The notes under the pieces were generated by a model. It searched no databases and had not been told where the DNA came from. It saw only the letters and a list, made by a program, of their open reading frames with translations. From Epiperipatus broadwayi (lineage: Eukaryota; Onychophora; Udeonychophora; Euonychophora; Peripatidae), in NCBI GenBank assembly GCA_028023455.1, contig JAQFVV010006544.1, forward strand, positions 370,001 through 434,000: DNA of 64,000 bases, given 5' to 3'. The position numbers and the translations under genes were made by a program. Of this stretch, positions 24,446 through 35,497 are shown in pieces (position 1 is the stretch's first letter; each line of letters begins with the position of its first letter).

Positions 24446-25238
24446 TAATGCAAAGGACATATCTACATTTAATTACATTTGAATCAACACGTTCCCTTAA
24501 AACAGATTTGCTTTTTGTTTTTTATTTGTAAACTTTTGAGGGGGAAAAAACTGGCATTACTTTCACTTACATTTCAAAAAACACGATTGAATGAGTTAAT
24601 GTGATTCACTGAAAATAAGATTTGACAGTGTTAGAGAGGGCATTTGAAGCAGAAAAAAATGACATTAATATACTGGGAAACAATATAAATGTGTAAAATT
24701 TACTTCATAATTTATTTATAAATTGCAAAATTTTAATTTTTCATTTGTTTATTAATATTTTTGGATAGCATATAAATGAAATAATGGGTGTTTATCAATG
24801 AATGTGACAATTCCTTTATATTTTAGATATTTGAGATTTCATTTTCTATATGAGTGTTAAATAATTTTATAAAAATATTGATTTTGCATATCATTATTTA
24901 ATTATTTTTATGACAGAAACATGAATGCTTAGCTTTCATGTCTTAAAAATAAATACAGTGATCATACTACGCTTATAATATTTTGATTTTTTCTGTTTGG
25001 ATGATTGCATTTGACTGTTGGCCATGACTGTCTTTCACAATTTTTTGGTCAGCAATATATAAATTTTATGTAAAGGATCTTTCAGTGTTATGTATTTTAT
25101 TTGCCTATATATTATGTCGTTTTTAGTTTTTAATTTATAATTCGTAATAAATTTCATTACTTTGAGACTAGTGAATTGTAGTGAAGATAAGAAAATCATG
25201 TAAGATACTACAATTATTGAGAAAAACAAGAGTTCTAA

Positions 25239-25783
25239 AAAAACATCTAGAAAACTTTAGCTGTATTTTTATATTGGACTATTTCCATCATCTAATATGT
25301 GTGTTGAATGTCTTTAGAAAAGTTTAATTTTTAGTTAAATATTCCAAATGCATTCAACTGTTAGTAATATCACAGCAAACAGGTTAGTATATGCACCAAC
25401 TGTTAGTAATATCACAGCAAACAAATGTTAATAATATCACAGCAAACAGGTTAGTATATGCACTAACTGTTAGTAATATCACAGCAAACAGGTTAGTATA
25501 TGCACCTGTTTGCTGTGATATTACTAACAGTTAGTGCATATACTAACCTGTTTGCTGTGATATTATTAACATTTGTTTGCTGTGATATTACTAACAGTTG
25601 GTGCATATACTAACCTGTTTGCTGTGATATTACTAACAGTTGAATGCATTTGGAATATTTAACTAAAAATTAAACTTTTCTAAAGACATTCAACACACAT
25701 ATTAGATGATGGAAATAGTCCAATATAAAAATACAGCTAGAACACCATCATCACAAACCTTCAGAAAAACATCTAGAAAACTT
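25239..25783. repeat. Insertion-like unit bounded by 19-bp direct repeats, holding a perfect palindrome
   Basis: aaaaacatctagaaaactt occurs at 25239-25257 and again at 25765-25783. Between them lie the 482-bp palindrome (25258-25739) and 25 bp of unrelated sequence (25740-25764). The direct repeats look like a target-site duplication or the footprint of a template-switch event. Confidence 0.75.
25258..25739. repeat. Perfect 235-bp-arm inverted repeat with 12-nt spacer
   Basis: The left arm (25258-25492) and right arm (25505-25739) are exact reverse complements as far as I can check by eye, with the spacer ttagtatatgca. The outer 98 bp or so of each arm is unique (tagctgtatttttatattg...). The inner part is made of tandem units of about 28-42 bp sharing gttagtaatatcacagc, three with the extension aggttagtatatgcac. 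There is no coding potential. If transcribed within the ubiquilin pre-mRNA it would form a very long hairpin. Confidence 0.92.
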
Positions 25784-26420
25784 GTTTTTATGTTAAAGTG
25801 AAATATATTACTAAGAGTTTACTATTATTACAGTATATATAAAAACTGAAGATGCATAAAAGATCTGGTTGCAAACTACATGAACAGTTTTATGTTTCAA
25901 GCAGTTATGATCAAAGAAAAGTCTTTGTATTAAATTGTAGTATATTTTGATCTATATGTGAAAATAATTAATTGTATTTTGGAAGTTAACAACATAATGA
26001 TATGTAGATTGGAATTTTACTACCCATTGTTCCCTTTTTTGAATAATAATTCTTGACATTTTTTCATCAGAAACATATTCACACGATATCAACATTGCAG
26101 AAATGTCTGCAAAAGATCTATATGGGTTTTTTTTACCCCAGTTGTGTAAAATCTCTGGGTGTAAATATTAGTAATAGCAGGAAAACTGAAACTTTTTTAT
26201 GCACTTGAAATACTGTATTATTATTAAATATTTGAATTGAACTGATGGTTTTGATTTTATAACAGTCTTCTTCAGAATTTTTGACATTTCTTATAATATA
26301 GTTTAAACTTGAAGAGTGATCATTAGTACTCTAGTACATCATTTACAGATTTGTTGCTGTATAATACATCAAGAATTCTGACTGTTCACGTGTTTACCAT
26401 TTCATATGCTTACACAGGCT
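25784..26420. other. Ubiquilin intron, no feature recognised
   Basis: AT-rich sequence; nothing supported. Confidence 0.55.
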
Positions 26421-26659
26421 GTTAATAACAGTAGCAAACTTCATACATTAGTGCCACTAAATGCAAATCTTAGTAATCAATGGATGCAAGAAGGTTTGTG
26501 CATAAAATCCATTTCTAGTTCCTACTGATCCAAGCTAGAAAGTAATCTGAAGATATTGAATGAGTAGGTACTAGATAGGGATTTTATGCAAAAACTTTCT
26601 TGCATCCATGGATTAAGATTTCGATGGCACCAATGTATGGAGAGTTTGCTACTGTTAAT
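26421..26659. mobile_element. Hairpin MITE-like element F2, related to F1
   Basis: The ends gttaataacagtagcaaact and agtttgctactgttaat are inverted copies. The interior shares with F1 the segments attagtgccact, gtaatcaatg.atgc, ttgtgcataaaat and actagatagggattttatgc, in the same order. F2 has a shorter, less perfect central stem. It is non-coding. The shared gttaat at both ends may be TIR or target duplication. Confidence 0.72.
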
Positions 26660-28858
26660 TCTAATTATTATAACATTATTCAATTTTATTTATCTAATTA
26701 CTATATTTTTTGGAAATTTAATGTTATTTTCATGCTGATGTTTATGTTTGTTGGTTATATCTTCATTTTTACAATTCCTTTGGGATGAACAATTTTCTTT
26801 TGATTATTTATTTATATTAATTTCAGAATATGAATGTGACTGAATATGATTTGCCTAGACTATTTCTCTATTACATTTGGTATACAAAGTTCGGCCAATA
26901 GTTTGGGAAGTTAGTTACGTTACATTATTCTGCAATTTCCTGAGCAACTTCTGTCACTATATTTACTTGTCACCTAATTATTCTGTGATTAACTTTATTA
27001 AGAAAATATTTATTAGGTGATTTTTCCATTACAATTTATAATAATTTGATTTCATTTACTTATAGATGCAAATATTGAAAGTTTTAGCAGGTTTTTCTGC
27101 ATATTATTTTAGAATAATACATAAAAAAGCTCATTAAAACTTTTAATATAATGTAAATTATAAATAAAATAAAAAAACATTACATTTAATTTATAGTATA
27201 ATTTTTTTTTAAATTTTTCTTTGCTATATAATGTTGCTGCATATAATGATTTGTAATACATTCACACTGTTTTACTGAAAAAGTCAGTATAATATTGAAA
27301 AAAGCTTTTTTATATTAATATATTTGTTGTAAAATCTTTTTCAATTTCATTTATTTATCTTGTATATATATGCAGTATATGTACAAGTGTACTCTGGCTC
27401 ATTAATCTCTAGTCCAAACCTAAATATAACCATTCAATTTACATTTATACACATATATTTTATAACTATGATTCAATATAATTAAATTGCTTGATGAAGT
27501 AATTGCTCATTAAATAAACATAACTCATTTATTTTTGTTAAAATTTTCATTAGATCTTTACCATGGCAGTCGTACTTTTAATCAACAAATATTTTTTATT
27601 TAAAGGAAACAAATCATTATTTTCAACCTAATTGGTTAATTGAGATAAACTAGATTAGTGTATATTAACAAAATTAATATTATATAATAATAATATGAAT
27701 TATTTAAAATTGTGTGATGTGTTGATGAAAGAAAACTCGAGAGTTGCATTATACCTGAAAGTTTAAAGAATTTTTGAGCTTTTTCTTATATGCAATCTTT
27801 ATCTGTAGGGAAATAATACAATCTTTCCTTGATTTATATTTTGTATCATTAATTTTTTAAAATCTTTCTGGCTGAGAAATGAAAACATCAACAACAAATC
27901 AGTTACAGTCATTTAGCAAATAGTAATTAGTGTTTTTCTTTAGGTTTTTTTTTCTTAATTCTTTTTTCTTTAGTTAATGCACAGGTTTAATTGTTTTATC
28001 TTTAGTTAATGCACAGGTTTAATGTTTGGACAATTGTTTTTCTCTCAGAACTTTTTTTTTTATATTGATCAAATAGGTTTTCAGACTACTACTGATATCA
28101 TAATAGATAAAACAAGCGATCATCCTCATTTTTTATCATTATTATTATTAATTTATATTAAACAACTTATATTACATTGTAAATTTTATAGATTTGTCTA
28201 TTTATATTTATCTAATAATTTCATTTGTAATTTTATTAAATGAAAAAAAAATTTAGTATTTATTTTGTTTGTTTTATTTTATGTAAAAAAAAAAAAAAAG
28301 AAAAGAAAACATTTCAATAACTCATTTATCAACCAAATTTGAATGATTAACAATATTCACAATATTATTTTGTTTGTAGTTATTTAATAATAATAAAAAC
28401 ATTTAAGTTCGACATGTAGCCAATCCTGTTTTAAATAAATGTCACAGTAATATATGAACAATATATGAAAATTTTTTCGTTAAATATGTTTAAATTTGAA
28501 GTGTTGGGTGCATGTGTGTTTCTCAAACTTAATAATTTAACAATTTTAGAATCTATTTGGAAATAAATAATTATTAGTATCAAATTTAAAAAAAAATGAA
28601 AAAATTACTCTTGGAATTAAATATTTCTAATAATTTGTATGTGCTGTAATATATTTGTTTATTATTGTTTATAATCTTTGACTTGGCTGCATAGTTGTAT
28701 TAATCTTTTATTACAAATGCACATCGAATAAACTTTTTAAGTGTTGGTAAAATCAGTTGTATTGATATATGAAGTATCGTATTTTTTTTTTATAAAATTG
28801 TTTTTAGTATTTTTTGTTTTATTTAATAAATAAATTAGTTTGTTATACTGTTTTTTAG
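26660..28858. other. Ubiquilin intron before exon d
   Basis: AT-rich sequence with poly-A/T tracts and a 24-bp direct repeat (ctttagttaatgcacagg...) at 27968-27991 and 28000-28023. No gene or bounded element seen. Confidence 0.5.
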
Positions 28859-28955
28859 GGAATTCCAGCAGGTACAGCTAACATAGGTGCTTCACCATTT
28901 GGATTAGGTAGTCTGGGAGGTTTATCTGGCTTAGGAAACCTGGGAGCAGGCTCAG
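28859..28955 (+). CDS. UBQLN: Ubiquilin exon d (Gly-rich linker)
   Basis: A 97-nt exon after TGTTTTTTAG and before GTAATAA. It encodes 32 codons plus one base: GIPAGTANIGAS, then PFGLGSLGGLSGLGNLGAGS. The PFGLGxLGGLxGL block matches the Gly/Leu-rich segment that precedes the first STI1 repeat in animal ubiquilins. The donor is phase 1. Confidence 0.92.
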
Positions 28956-29204
28956 GTAATAATCATTTTATTTTTTTTTATATTTTACATCAAGAAGTAC
29001 AACCATAGTTTTGATGTAATATAGATAATTTATGAACCTTTGCATTTAATGCTCAATTAAATATATTTATTAATATGTTAGTAAAATTACATAAATATGT
29101 ATTTTCACAAAATATTGACAGAAATTGAAATAAAAAAAATTTATTTTTGTCATTTATTCTCTTTTTCTTTAAAAAAATATTTTGAAGCTAAGTATTAATA
29201 TTAA
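28956..29204. other. Start of ubiquilin intron d-e
   Basis: AT-rich sequence between the exon d donor and the pogo-like element C1; no other feature. Confidence 0.5.
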
Positions 29205-29206
29205 TA

Positions 29207-30360
29207 CCATATTACTTTGAATATAAGACATCTCTGAATTTACGACGCAGTAGGAGTTTAAGCCTGAAAAATTGGGAAAAAAATTATCCCCCGAATTTAA
29301 AAGATGCATATATGTACTTAAATAGGAAACTAATATAAATACAATAAACTCACCTAATTTATTGAGAATGTTCTTTAGATATACGGTACTTTCTTTCTAC
29401 ATCTTAACTTTCAGAACTTGAATTCTCATCTTCACTATTCCATCAAGTACATCATCTTCAGGCCATTTAAATTGAGGCTGAACATTATAATTTCTTTGTC
29501 AATTTGCTTTCATGTATAGTACATTTTTCTATTAAAATCTGAATCTTCTAAAAAACGAAGACATCTGAATTGTCAATATCAGCAAAATAACTTTAAAAGA
29601 TTCTAAAACATTTGTTTTCACTTTGAAAATCAAAAAGAAGCTATCGGAACCATCAGAATTTTGACAGGCATTTTTTTGTGGAGAGAACAGCAATTAGCGC
29701 TTTGGAAGGCAAACTCTTATATCATTGTTATATTGATTTGTTAATTGTAAAATTATCCTAAAGGTTATTCGGTAAACTTTTCTTGATAAAATAATGGTAA
29801 AATCGGCAAAACAACATTAAAAGATTCTAAAACATTCGTTTTCACTTTAAAAATCAAAATGAAAATATCAGGATTGTTAACGTCTGCAAAGTAATGTTAA
29901 AAGATTCTAAAACATTTGTTCTCACTTTAAAAATCAAAACGAAAACATCCGAACTCAAAATTTTGACAGGCACTCTCTTATGGAGAGAACAACAATCAAC
30001 CAATCAGTGCCTGGAAGGCAGGTTCTTATCTCGTTATATTGATTTGTTAGTTGTAAAAATATTCTAAATGTTATTCGGTAAACTTTTCTTTATAAAATAC
30101 TGATAAAATCAGCAAAATAGCATTAAAAGTAGTGGTTTGAGAGAGTTAAAATTGTTTACAAAATTAATCCAAAAAATATTGATTGTTTACATGCTATTCT
30201 ACACAGAAAACAATTGGAATACTATGTGCATGTATAGCATAAAGCAAAGATCCACAGAAATAATATGTTGAAAAATTCCGTTTTGAATTTAAGATGCACC
30301 CCTCTTTTAGGGATCCAAAATTTGGGGAAAAAGTGCATCTTATTATTCAAAGTAATATGG
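29207..30360 (-). mobile_element. pogo/Tigger-like element C1, internally deleted
   Basis: The left end TA-ccatattactttgaatataag and the right end ttattcaaagtaatatgg-TA form TIRs flanked by TA (29205-29206, 30361-30362). The sub-terminal sequence (cccctcttttagggatccaaaatt) resembles C2. The minus strand at about 29400-29470 reads a degraded transposase C-terminus (FKWPEDDVLDG). An internal segment is duplicated: aagattctaaaacatttg occurs three times between 29590 and 29925. TA target and transposase remnant place it in the pogo/Tigger branch of Tc1/mariner. Confidence 0.82.
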
Positions 30361-30362
30361 TA

Positions 30363-30886
30363 AAGCCTTTTAAATTTTGCTGAGAATTTTCACAGAAAAA
30401 TATACATATAAGAACAAAATTTTCTCTTTAAGGAGAAATTTTGAAATAGTTGATTTTTTTTATTTATTAATCCTTTATACATCCTTTACCCCATCCTTTT
30501 TTTATTGCAATTAGTTTAACCAAATTAACTATAATTTATAATGGTTTAATATACCAAATCTATATATCTTTCAATTGTTTCTCTGTGACTATGAATATTT
30601 CATCAAATCTGAATTCATAACTATTTTTTTTATTTAAATGAAACTTTTTAAAATAGTGTTTTTATATTCTTAAATTTAAAATTTCGTTAATATAATTTTG
30701 CAGTTTGTTGTATTTTTCATTTATATTGTTATAAAAATAGATTTAAAATTACAGTTGAATTACTATAATTTATAATTAATTTCATTGAAACTTTTTTTTA
30801 TTGCTTAAAGTTTTTCAAAAAGGAATTGGTTCATTTTATTTTCATGTAACTTTTTTTTGTTTTCATATATATATATATATTTTCAG
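30363..30886. other. Ubiquilin intron before exon e
   Basis: AT-rich sequence ending in an (AT)n tract and the TTTTCAG acceptor. No other feature. Confidence 0.55.
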
Positions 30887-30924
30887 CTAACTTCATGGAA
30901 CTGCAACAGAGAATGCAAAGAGAG
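30887..30924 (+). CDS. UBQLN: Ubiquilin exon e (start of STI1 region)
   Basis: A 38-nt exon after an (AT)n tract and TTTTCAG, ending before GTTAGT. It finishes the split Ala codon and encodes NFMELQQRMQRE, the amphipathic helix opening the first STI1 domain (compare NFxELQxQMQR in vertebrate ubiquilins). It restores phase 0. Confidence 0.92.
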
Positions 30925-31355
30925 GTTAGTGGACTTATTTTAATATTGAAAATATTTAATTCATTCAGAACGATAAGGTATGTTAATTTGCAAATATTGT
31001 TTAAATTACATTCCTGTTTTATAAGCTATGTTAATAATATGTATATGTTTGCAAGAATATTTGATATTTAAATTTTCTTTCAATTGATATCTGTTTTACA
31101 TACTTTTTTTTTTTTTTAATATTACTGCAGAAATATAAAAATACAAGTGTATTATTATATTTTTTTATAATTAATTTTTTAGTTTTTTTTTTTTATATAA
31201 TTATCAAGATAATCATTACCATCAGTAAGAATTAATTGCTGTCTAAAATAATAATTACATTTTTATAAACTCTTAACATAATGTAAATCCTCATTTTAAG
31301 AGACTTAAGTAATTAATCAATATAAAATGGGGAATTAATATCTAAAGCTAATAAA
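30925..31355. other. Ubiquilin intron after exon e
   Basis: AT-rich, T-run-bearing sequence between the exon e donor and element C2. Nothing else supported. Confidence 0.55.
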
Positions 31356-31357
31356 TA

Positions 31358-32617
31358 CCATATTACTTTGAATCTAAGATGTCCCCGAATTTAATATGCA
31401 GTAGGATTTTAAGCTCATAAAATTGGGGAAAAAAAAAATTTAAAGTGATTTTATTGAAAAATAAGAAACATTTTTATTTATTTAAATAGGAACTAATATG
31501 AATACAATAAGTTCACCTAATTTATACCAAATTTTCTTCAGATATACTTTCACTTTCTACATCGTTACTTTCAGAACTATTCCACCAGGTTACATCATCT
31601 TCAGACCATTTCAGTCGTTAGCTATGCAACATTTTAAAAAAGATTTTTTTGATAATTTCTTCAGGTATATCTTTCCAAGACTGCAAAACTCAGAATTATA
31701 TATTTATTGTTTGCATTACAAAGTCTTTTGGTTTTTTTTAGTGTAAATACCATAACGTTTTTTTTTTTTTTTTCCAAAGTTAAAAAAAAGATTTTAATTA
31801 AAATATTGTATTGACATTTAATGGTAGCGGGGAAAATCTTTTCTTTTGATTAAAAACCTTTTCTATAATGTAAATTAATAATTTGTCAGGTTAAAGTGAA
31901 CAAAAGTTTTTTAAAAATAAATTTCTCTTTATAATTGGCAAAAATAAACTATAGCAATCAACGTAAAATATATTTTTATCATCCAATTACAAATTACAGC
32001 ATACATCATTGATTTCTTTCTGTTTTTATATAAAAGTAAATTTTTCTATTAAAATCTGAATCATTCTTGCAATTTTTTTATTATCATTTTTGGAAAAAAG
32101 ATATAAATGTGTAAAAAAAGATTCTAAAACATGTTTCACTTTGAAAATCAAAACAAAGATATTGGAACTATCAAAATCATTGACAGACATTTGCTTGTGT
32201 AGAGAACAAAAAACAACCAATCAGAGTGAAGGCAGGTTCTTATCTCGTATTGATTTATTTGTTGCAAAAAAAATTTAGAAGTTATTCAGTATGATTTTCT
32301 TGATAAAATAACAGTAAAATTGGCAAAATAAAAGTAATGGTTTGAGAGAGAGTTAAAGCTGTTTATAAAATTAAATCACCCAAATATTGACATTTAATGT
32401 TAAATTATTATTATTTTTGATTAAAAAATTAATATGCTATTATTCTACACAGGGATATCAATGACTGTGATTATAAAACTATGCGCATGTATAGCTTAAA
32501 GCAAAGATCTGCAGAAATAAGATGTTAAAAATATTAGGTTAGAATTTAAGATTCACCCCTCTTTTATAGATTCAAAATTTTGGAAAAAAAACCCATCTTA
32601 TATTCAAAGTAATATGG
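31358..32617 (-). mobile_element. pogo/Tigger-like element C2, internally deleted
   Basis: Same TIRs as C1: TA-ccatattactttgaatctaag at left and cttatattcaaagtaatatgg-TA at right (TA at 31356-31357 and 32618-32619). The interior shares aagattctaaaacat, ggcaggttcttatctcg and gcaaagatctgcagaaata with C1. On the minus strand it retains a clearer transposase C-terminus (separate entry). It is too decayed and short (1.26 kb) to be autonomous. Confidence 0.85.
31530..31690 (-). pseudogene. pogo/Tigger transposase C-terminal remnant in C2
   Basis: Minus-strand reading: WKDIPEEIIKKIFFKMLHS, a stop, then RLKWSEDDVTWWNSSES followed by an acidic Glu/Ser tail and a stop. The W-x-x-I-P-E-E-x-I-x-x-x-F-x-K pattern, ending in an acidic tail, is the signature end of Tigger/pogo (DDE) transposases. 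The catalytic DDD core and the DNA-binding HTH/CENP-B region are absent. Confidence 0.7.
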
Positions 32618-32619
32618 TA

Positions 32620-33080
32620 TATCAGTATATTTTTTTAATTTCTTAAATATCTTTTTCTTCGATTCATGACTAACAAACAGAAGTGTTTGATTTCCTGATT
32701 TTTAAGATAAATCATCTATAACATGTAGATGTGGATTTTTAAAAAAATATTATCATCTTGGTTTGATAGATTTGGGTAAGTTTTATTATATTGGAACTAA
32801 GCATTCTTTATTTTTTAAATAGTGTACTTTTTTTAGTAAAGAATCTTTTCAAAAAAATAACATTCTAATTGCTGTTCTAAGTTAAATCTTGTCTAATGTT
32901 TGTTTTAATGCATTAAATAAGAGTTATCTTTTTAAAAAAAAAATGTTATAAATTTTTAGTGTTTTTTGAAATTATATTGCCAATTAATAGAATCTGGTTT
33001 TTATTCAGATATTAATATCTATGGATGAGTTGTCATATTTGAAAAGTGAATATGTTATAGTATTTTTATTTTTTTTTTAA
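32620..33080. other. Ubiquilin intron between C2 and element E
   Basis: AT-rich DNA; no feature recognised. Confidence 0.55.
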
Positions 33081-33088
33081 GTTTTTTT

Positions 33089-34936
33089 GGTAGTTGTTGG
33101 TTAGACATCCACGTTGCGTGGTGGCGCGATTTATGTGCTAAAACGTATAAGAACGCCGTTTACGCGGCCGAACATATTTTCGCAGTATACAACAGTTCTG
33201 TTGTACTACACATTGCAGGCCGCATTGTCGCATCGCAGTAAATTATTTCTGCAAATTCGCACACTTCACACTTTTTTACGATATCATGTGAGGGTGTGTA
33301 TGCTACAGTTATGAATAAATCGTTAATTGTAAATAAAGTTTAATTTTTTTTTTTATTGAAATCACACGATTTGACCAAATAATAATTATCGAAGGGTTTA
33401 CACACTTCTGTAGTCAACTTTTAAGGTGCAAAACCTTGTCAAAGGCTATGTCTGAACAATAGTTTGAAGGAGGTAACGCATCAACATATTCTCGATAACC
33501 TAACGAGGCAGAGAACACACCACAGGAAAACCTAGACGTTCGATTCTCGCAATTAACAACCACTTTGTTCAAGCTGTAAATCTGATATATTACTGTAGCA
33601 GTGAACAACTTATTTTTTTAAATTTATTTATACCAAAAAATAAAAAAGAAACCGTAATAAATGTGAAATTTTTTGATGCATACATTAATAATTAATGCTA
33701 GTATTAAGGAATTTAACTAAGATTTGGAATGGACTACGAATGATATGCATCACATTGTTTATAATTTAATCTATTTTAATTCTTAAATACAGATTAAATA
33801 AACATAAGTGCATTGAACGACACACGCAGGTGGGTTATAAAGTAAACATATATAAAACAAATATTAGCAAGTAATAAAATAATAACTGAATAAGTTATTA
33901 TTTAACAAGCATTTAGAGTTTTAGAATTTAATTTAAGAAATAGGCAAGTTTTTATTTTTAAAATACATTTAAAAGTTTAATCCTAAGTTTTATTAATTGC
34001 TATCTTAAGAAATTTATTGTTTTCTAATTGTTCAAAGGTTGCGATGAATATACTAAATATGGAATACATAAGCGGGGCCAATGTCTATAAGACCCTAGGG
34101 ATAGGTTGATTTCGATTGTTGCTGGTTGCTTACAGATGGTTTCCCAAGAATTGACAACTTTTTTTTTTTTTATATAAAAACAGATTTTTTATTAAAAGAG
34201 TTTAAGTTTGTAAACATTTTCTTATATATGTGTGTGAGACTATCCCAGGAATTGAAATTTATATACCAATGCATTTAAATAAAGAGTTTTTAACTGAGAA
34301 TATTTCAAATTTATATTATTAATTTAAAAGAGTTGTAATGCTTCTTTAAATCTATTGCATTACGACTTCTCTCGCATATACAGGTAAGTGGTTACACACA
34401 TAATAATGTTCACACAATATCATTATATTTTATTAATTTTAAATTTATAATTGCATATACGTTATACGCATACAGACATTAATATATATTAAATGTGCGC
34501 ACATACACGTAAATATACGCTCTTACCTATCAGAATAAATTATTTTGACTATATACATGGACTGTGAGGGTTCGAACTGTTGGAAAAGATACTAACTACG
34601 ATGGGTCATAGTAGGTGAAACGGGATGATGGCTAAAGTGGAACCAAAAATAAAAAAACCTAATTTGTTTTATGTTTTTAAAAAAAAGCAAAGTGAAACCA
34701 AAAAAAAAAATATTAAGTTTTAAATTTGTTTATGTTATGTAAAAAAAAAAAAAAAGCGAAACCAAAAAAAAAAAACCTTATTAACTTTAGGATTTATTTT
34801 TTAAACAAAAATAGGAAAAGTAAAAAAACAAGGAATCCAAATAATAAAAAAAAAAGGCCTGGGAATGTTCATAAGTTATATTTTTTCAAGAAAAACAACG
34901 CCATCACGCGGCATGGATGTCTAACAAACAATTACC
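33089..34936. mobile_element. 1.85-kb TIR element E with 8-bp target duplication (Merlin-like candidate)
   Basis: The 38-bp terminal inverted repeats, ggtagttgttggttagacat... at 33089-33126 and its counterpart at 34899-34936, match at 32 of 38 positions. Both are bordered by the same 8-mer gttttttt (33081-33088 and 34937-34944). TIRs starting GG with an 8-bp duplication fit Merlin; hAT also gives 8 bp but usually has CA-ended TIRs. I see no transposase. The open stretches at 33114-33314 and 34726-34965 look like chance readings. The interior is less AT-rich than its surroundings at 33100-33320 and 33360-33600. Confidence 0.75.
34637..34855 (+). repeat. Imperfect A-rich tandem repeat inside element E
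   Basis: Three to four decayed units of about 60-75 bp share the core gtgaaaccaaaaa or gcgaaaccaaaaa followed by a long A-run and a ttaa.tttg..tttatgtt stretch. The poly-A runs explain an apparent Lys-rich open frame here. Confidence 0.6.
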
Positions 34937-34944
34937 GTTTTTTT

Positions 34945-35407
34945 GTTATCATCTTTTTTTGTTAATTGTTTTAAATTTAATTTTTTTTTTGCAAAACATA
35001 CTTTTTTTTTTATTTCTAAATGTATTCAAAGTTTGAGTTTTTTTTTTATTACAATGTTTATATGCAATAGTTAAAAATTATAAGCAATGGTAAAAATGAT
35101 CTATTCAGTGTTATTATTAATAATTCTACAGAAGTCGTCATCTGCATTGTTTGCAGTTTACATGATTGATAGATTGTGTGTTTGAATTGTATCTACCTTT
35201 AATTGTTAAGACATTTTGACATCTTTTTAGGACAAAGGATATAAACTACTTAACAAAATATATAATAATTTTTAAATGTGTTCTTTGTCAGAAAGATTGA
35301 TGCATGGCTTATGTATAAAACAACTAATCTACTAATTAAGATTTTTGATAATGAAAACCGTATTAAAGTTTGGTTAATCTTGATGTTAATTAGGTAATGT
35401 AAATTTC
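34945..35407. other. Ubiquilin intron, AT-rich
   Basis: No feature recognised between element E and the hairpin at 35408. Confidence 0.5.
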
Positions 35408-35475
35408 TGAATAATTTTATGATAATGTAAAAGTCTTAAATGTTAATCGCTTTTACATTATCATAAAATTATTCA
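35408..35475. repeat. Perfect 26-bp hairpin
   Basis: tgaataattttatgataatg... (35408-35433) and its exact reverse complement (35450-35475) are separated by 16 nt. It lies 23 bp outside the 3' tail of LINE A5. Confidence 0.85.
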
Positions 35476-35497
35476 AATATTTAATTCTTTAACACTA

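Larger units (their letters stand above)
22720..25236. other. Ubiquilin intron: AT-rich with local duplications
   Basis: T-runs at 22850-22990, a complex patch at 23045-23260, a 76-bp tandem duplication at 23691-23842 and a compound trinucleotide repeat at 24393-24445. No gene. Confidence 0.55.

Noticed and set aside
25258-25739. CRISPR-like array, because of regular repeats near 25370-25640
   Set aside because: The repeats have no unique spacers, are mirrored as one palindrome and occur in an animal intron.
33114-33314. 66-codon open frame at the start of element E as a transposase
   Set aside because: It begins inside the terminal inverted repeat and shows no DDE or zinc-finger motif; likely chance.
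34726-34965. 79-codon Lys-rich frame
   Set aside because: Produced by poly-A runs in an A-rich tandem repeat.
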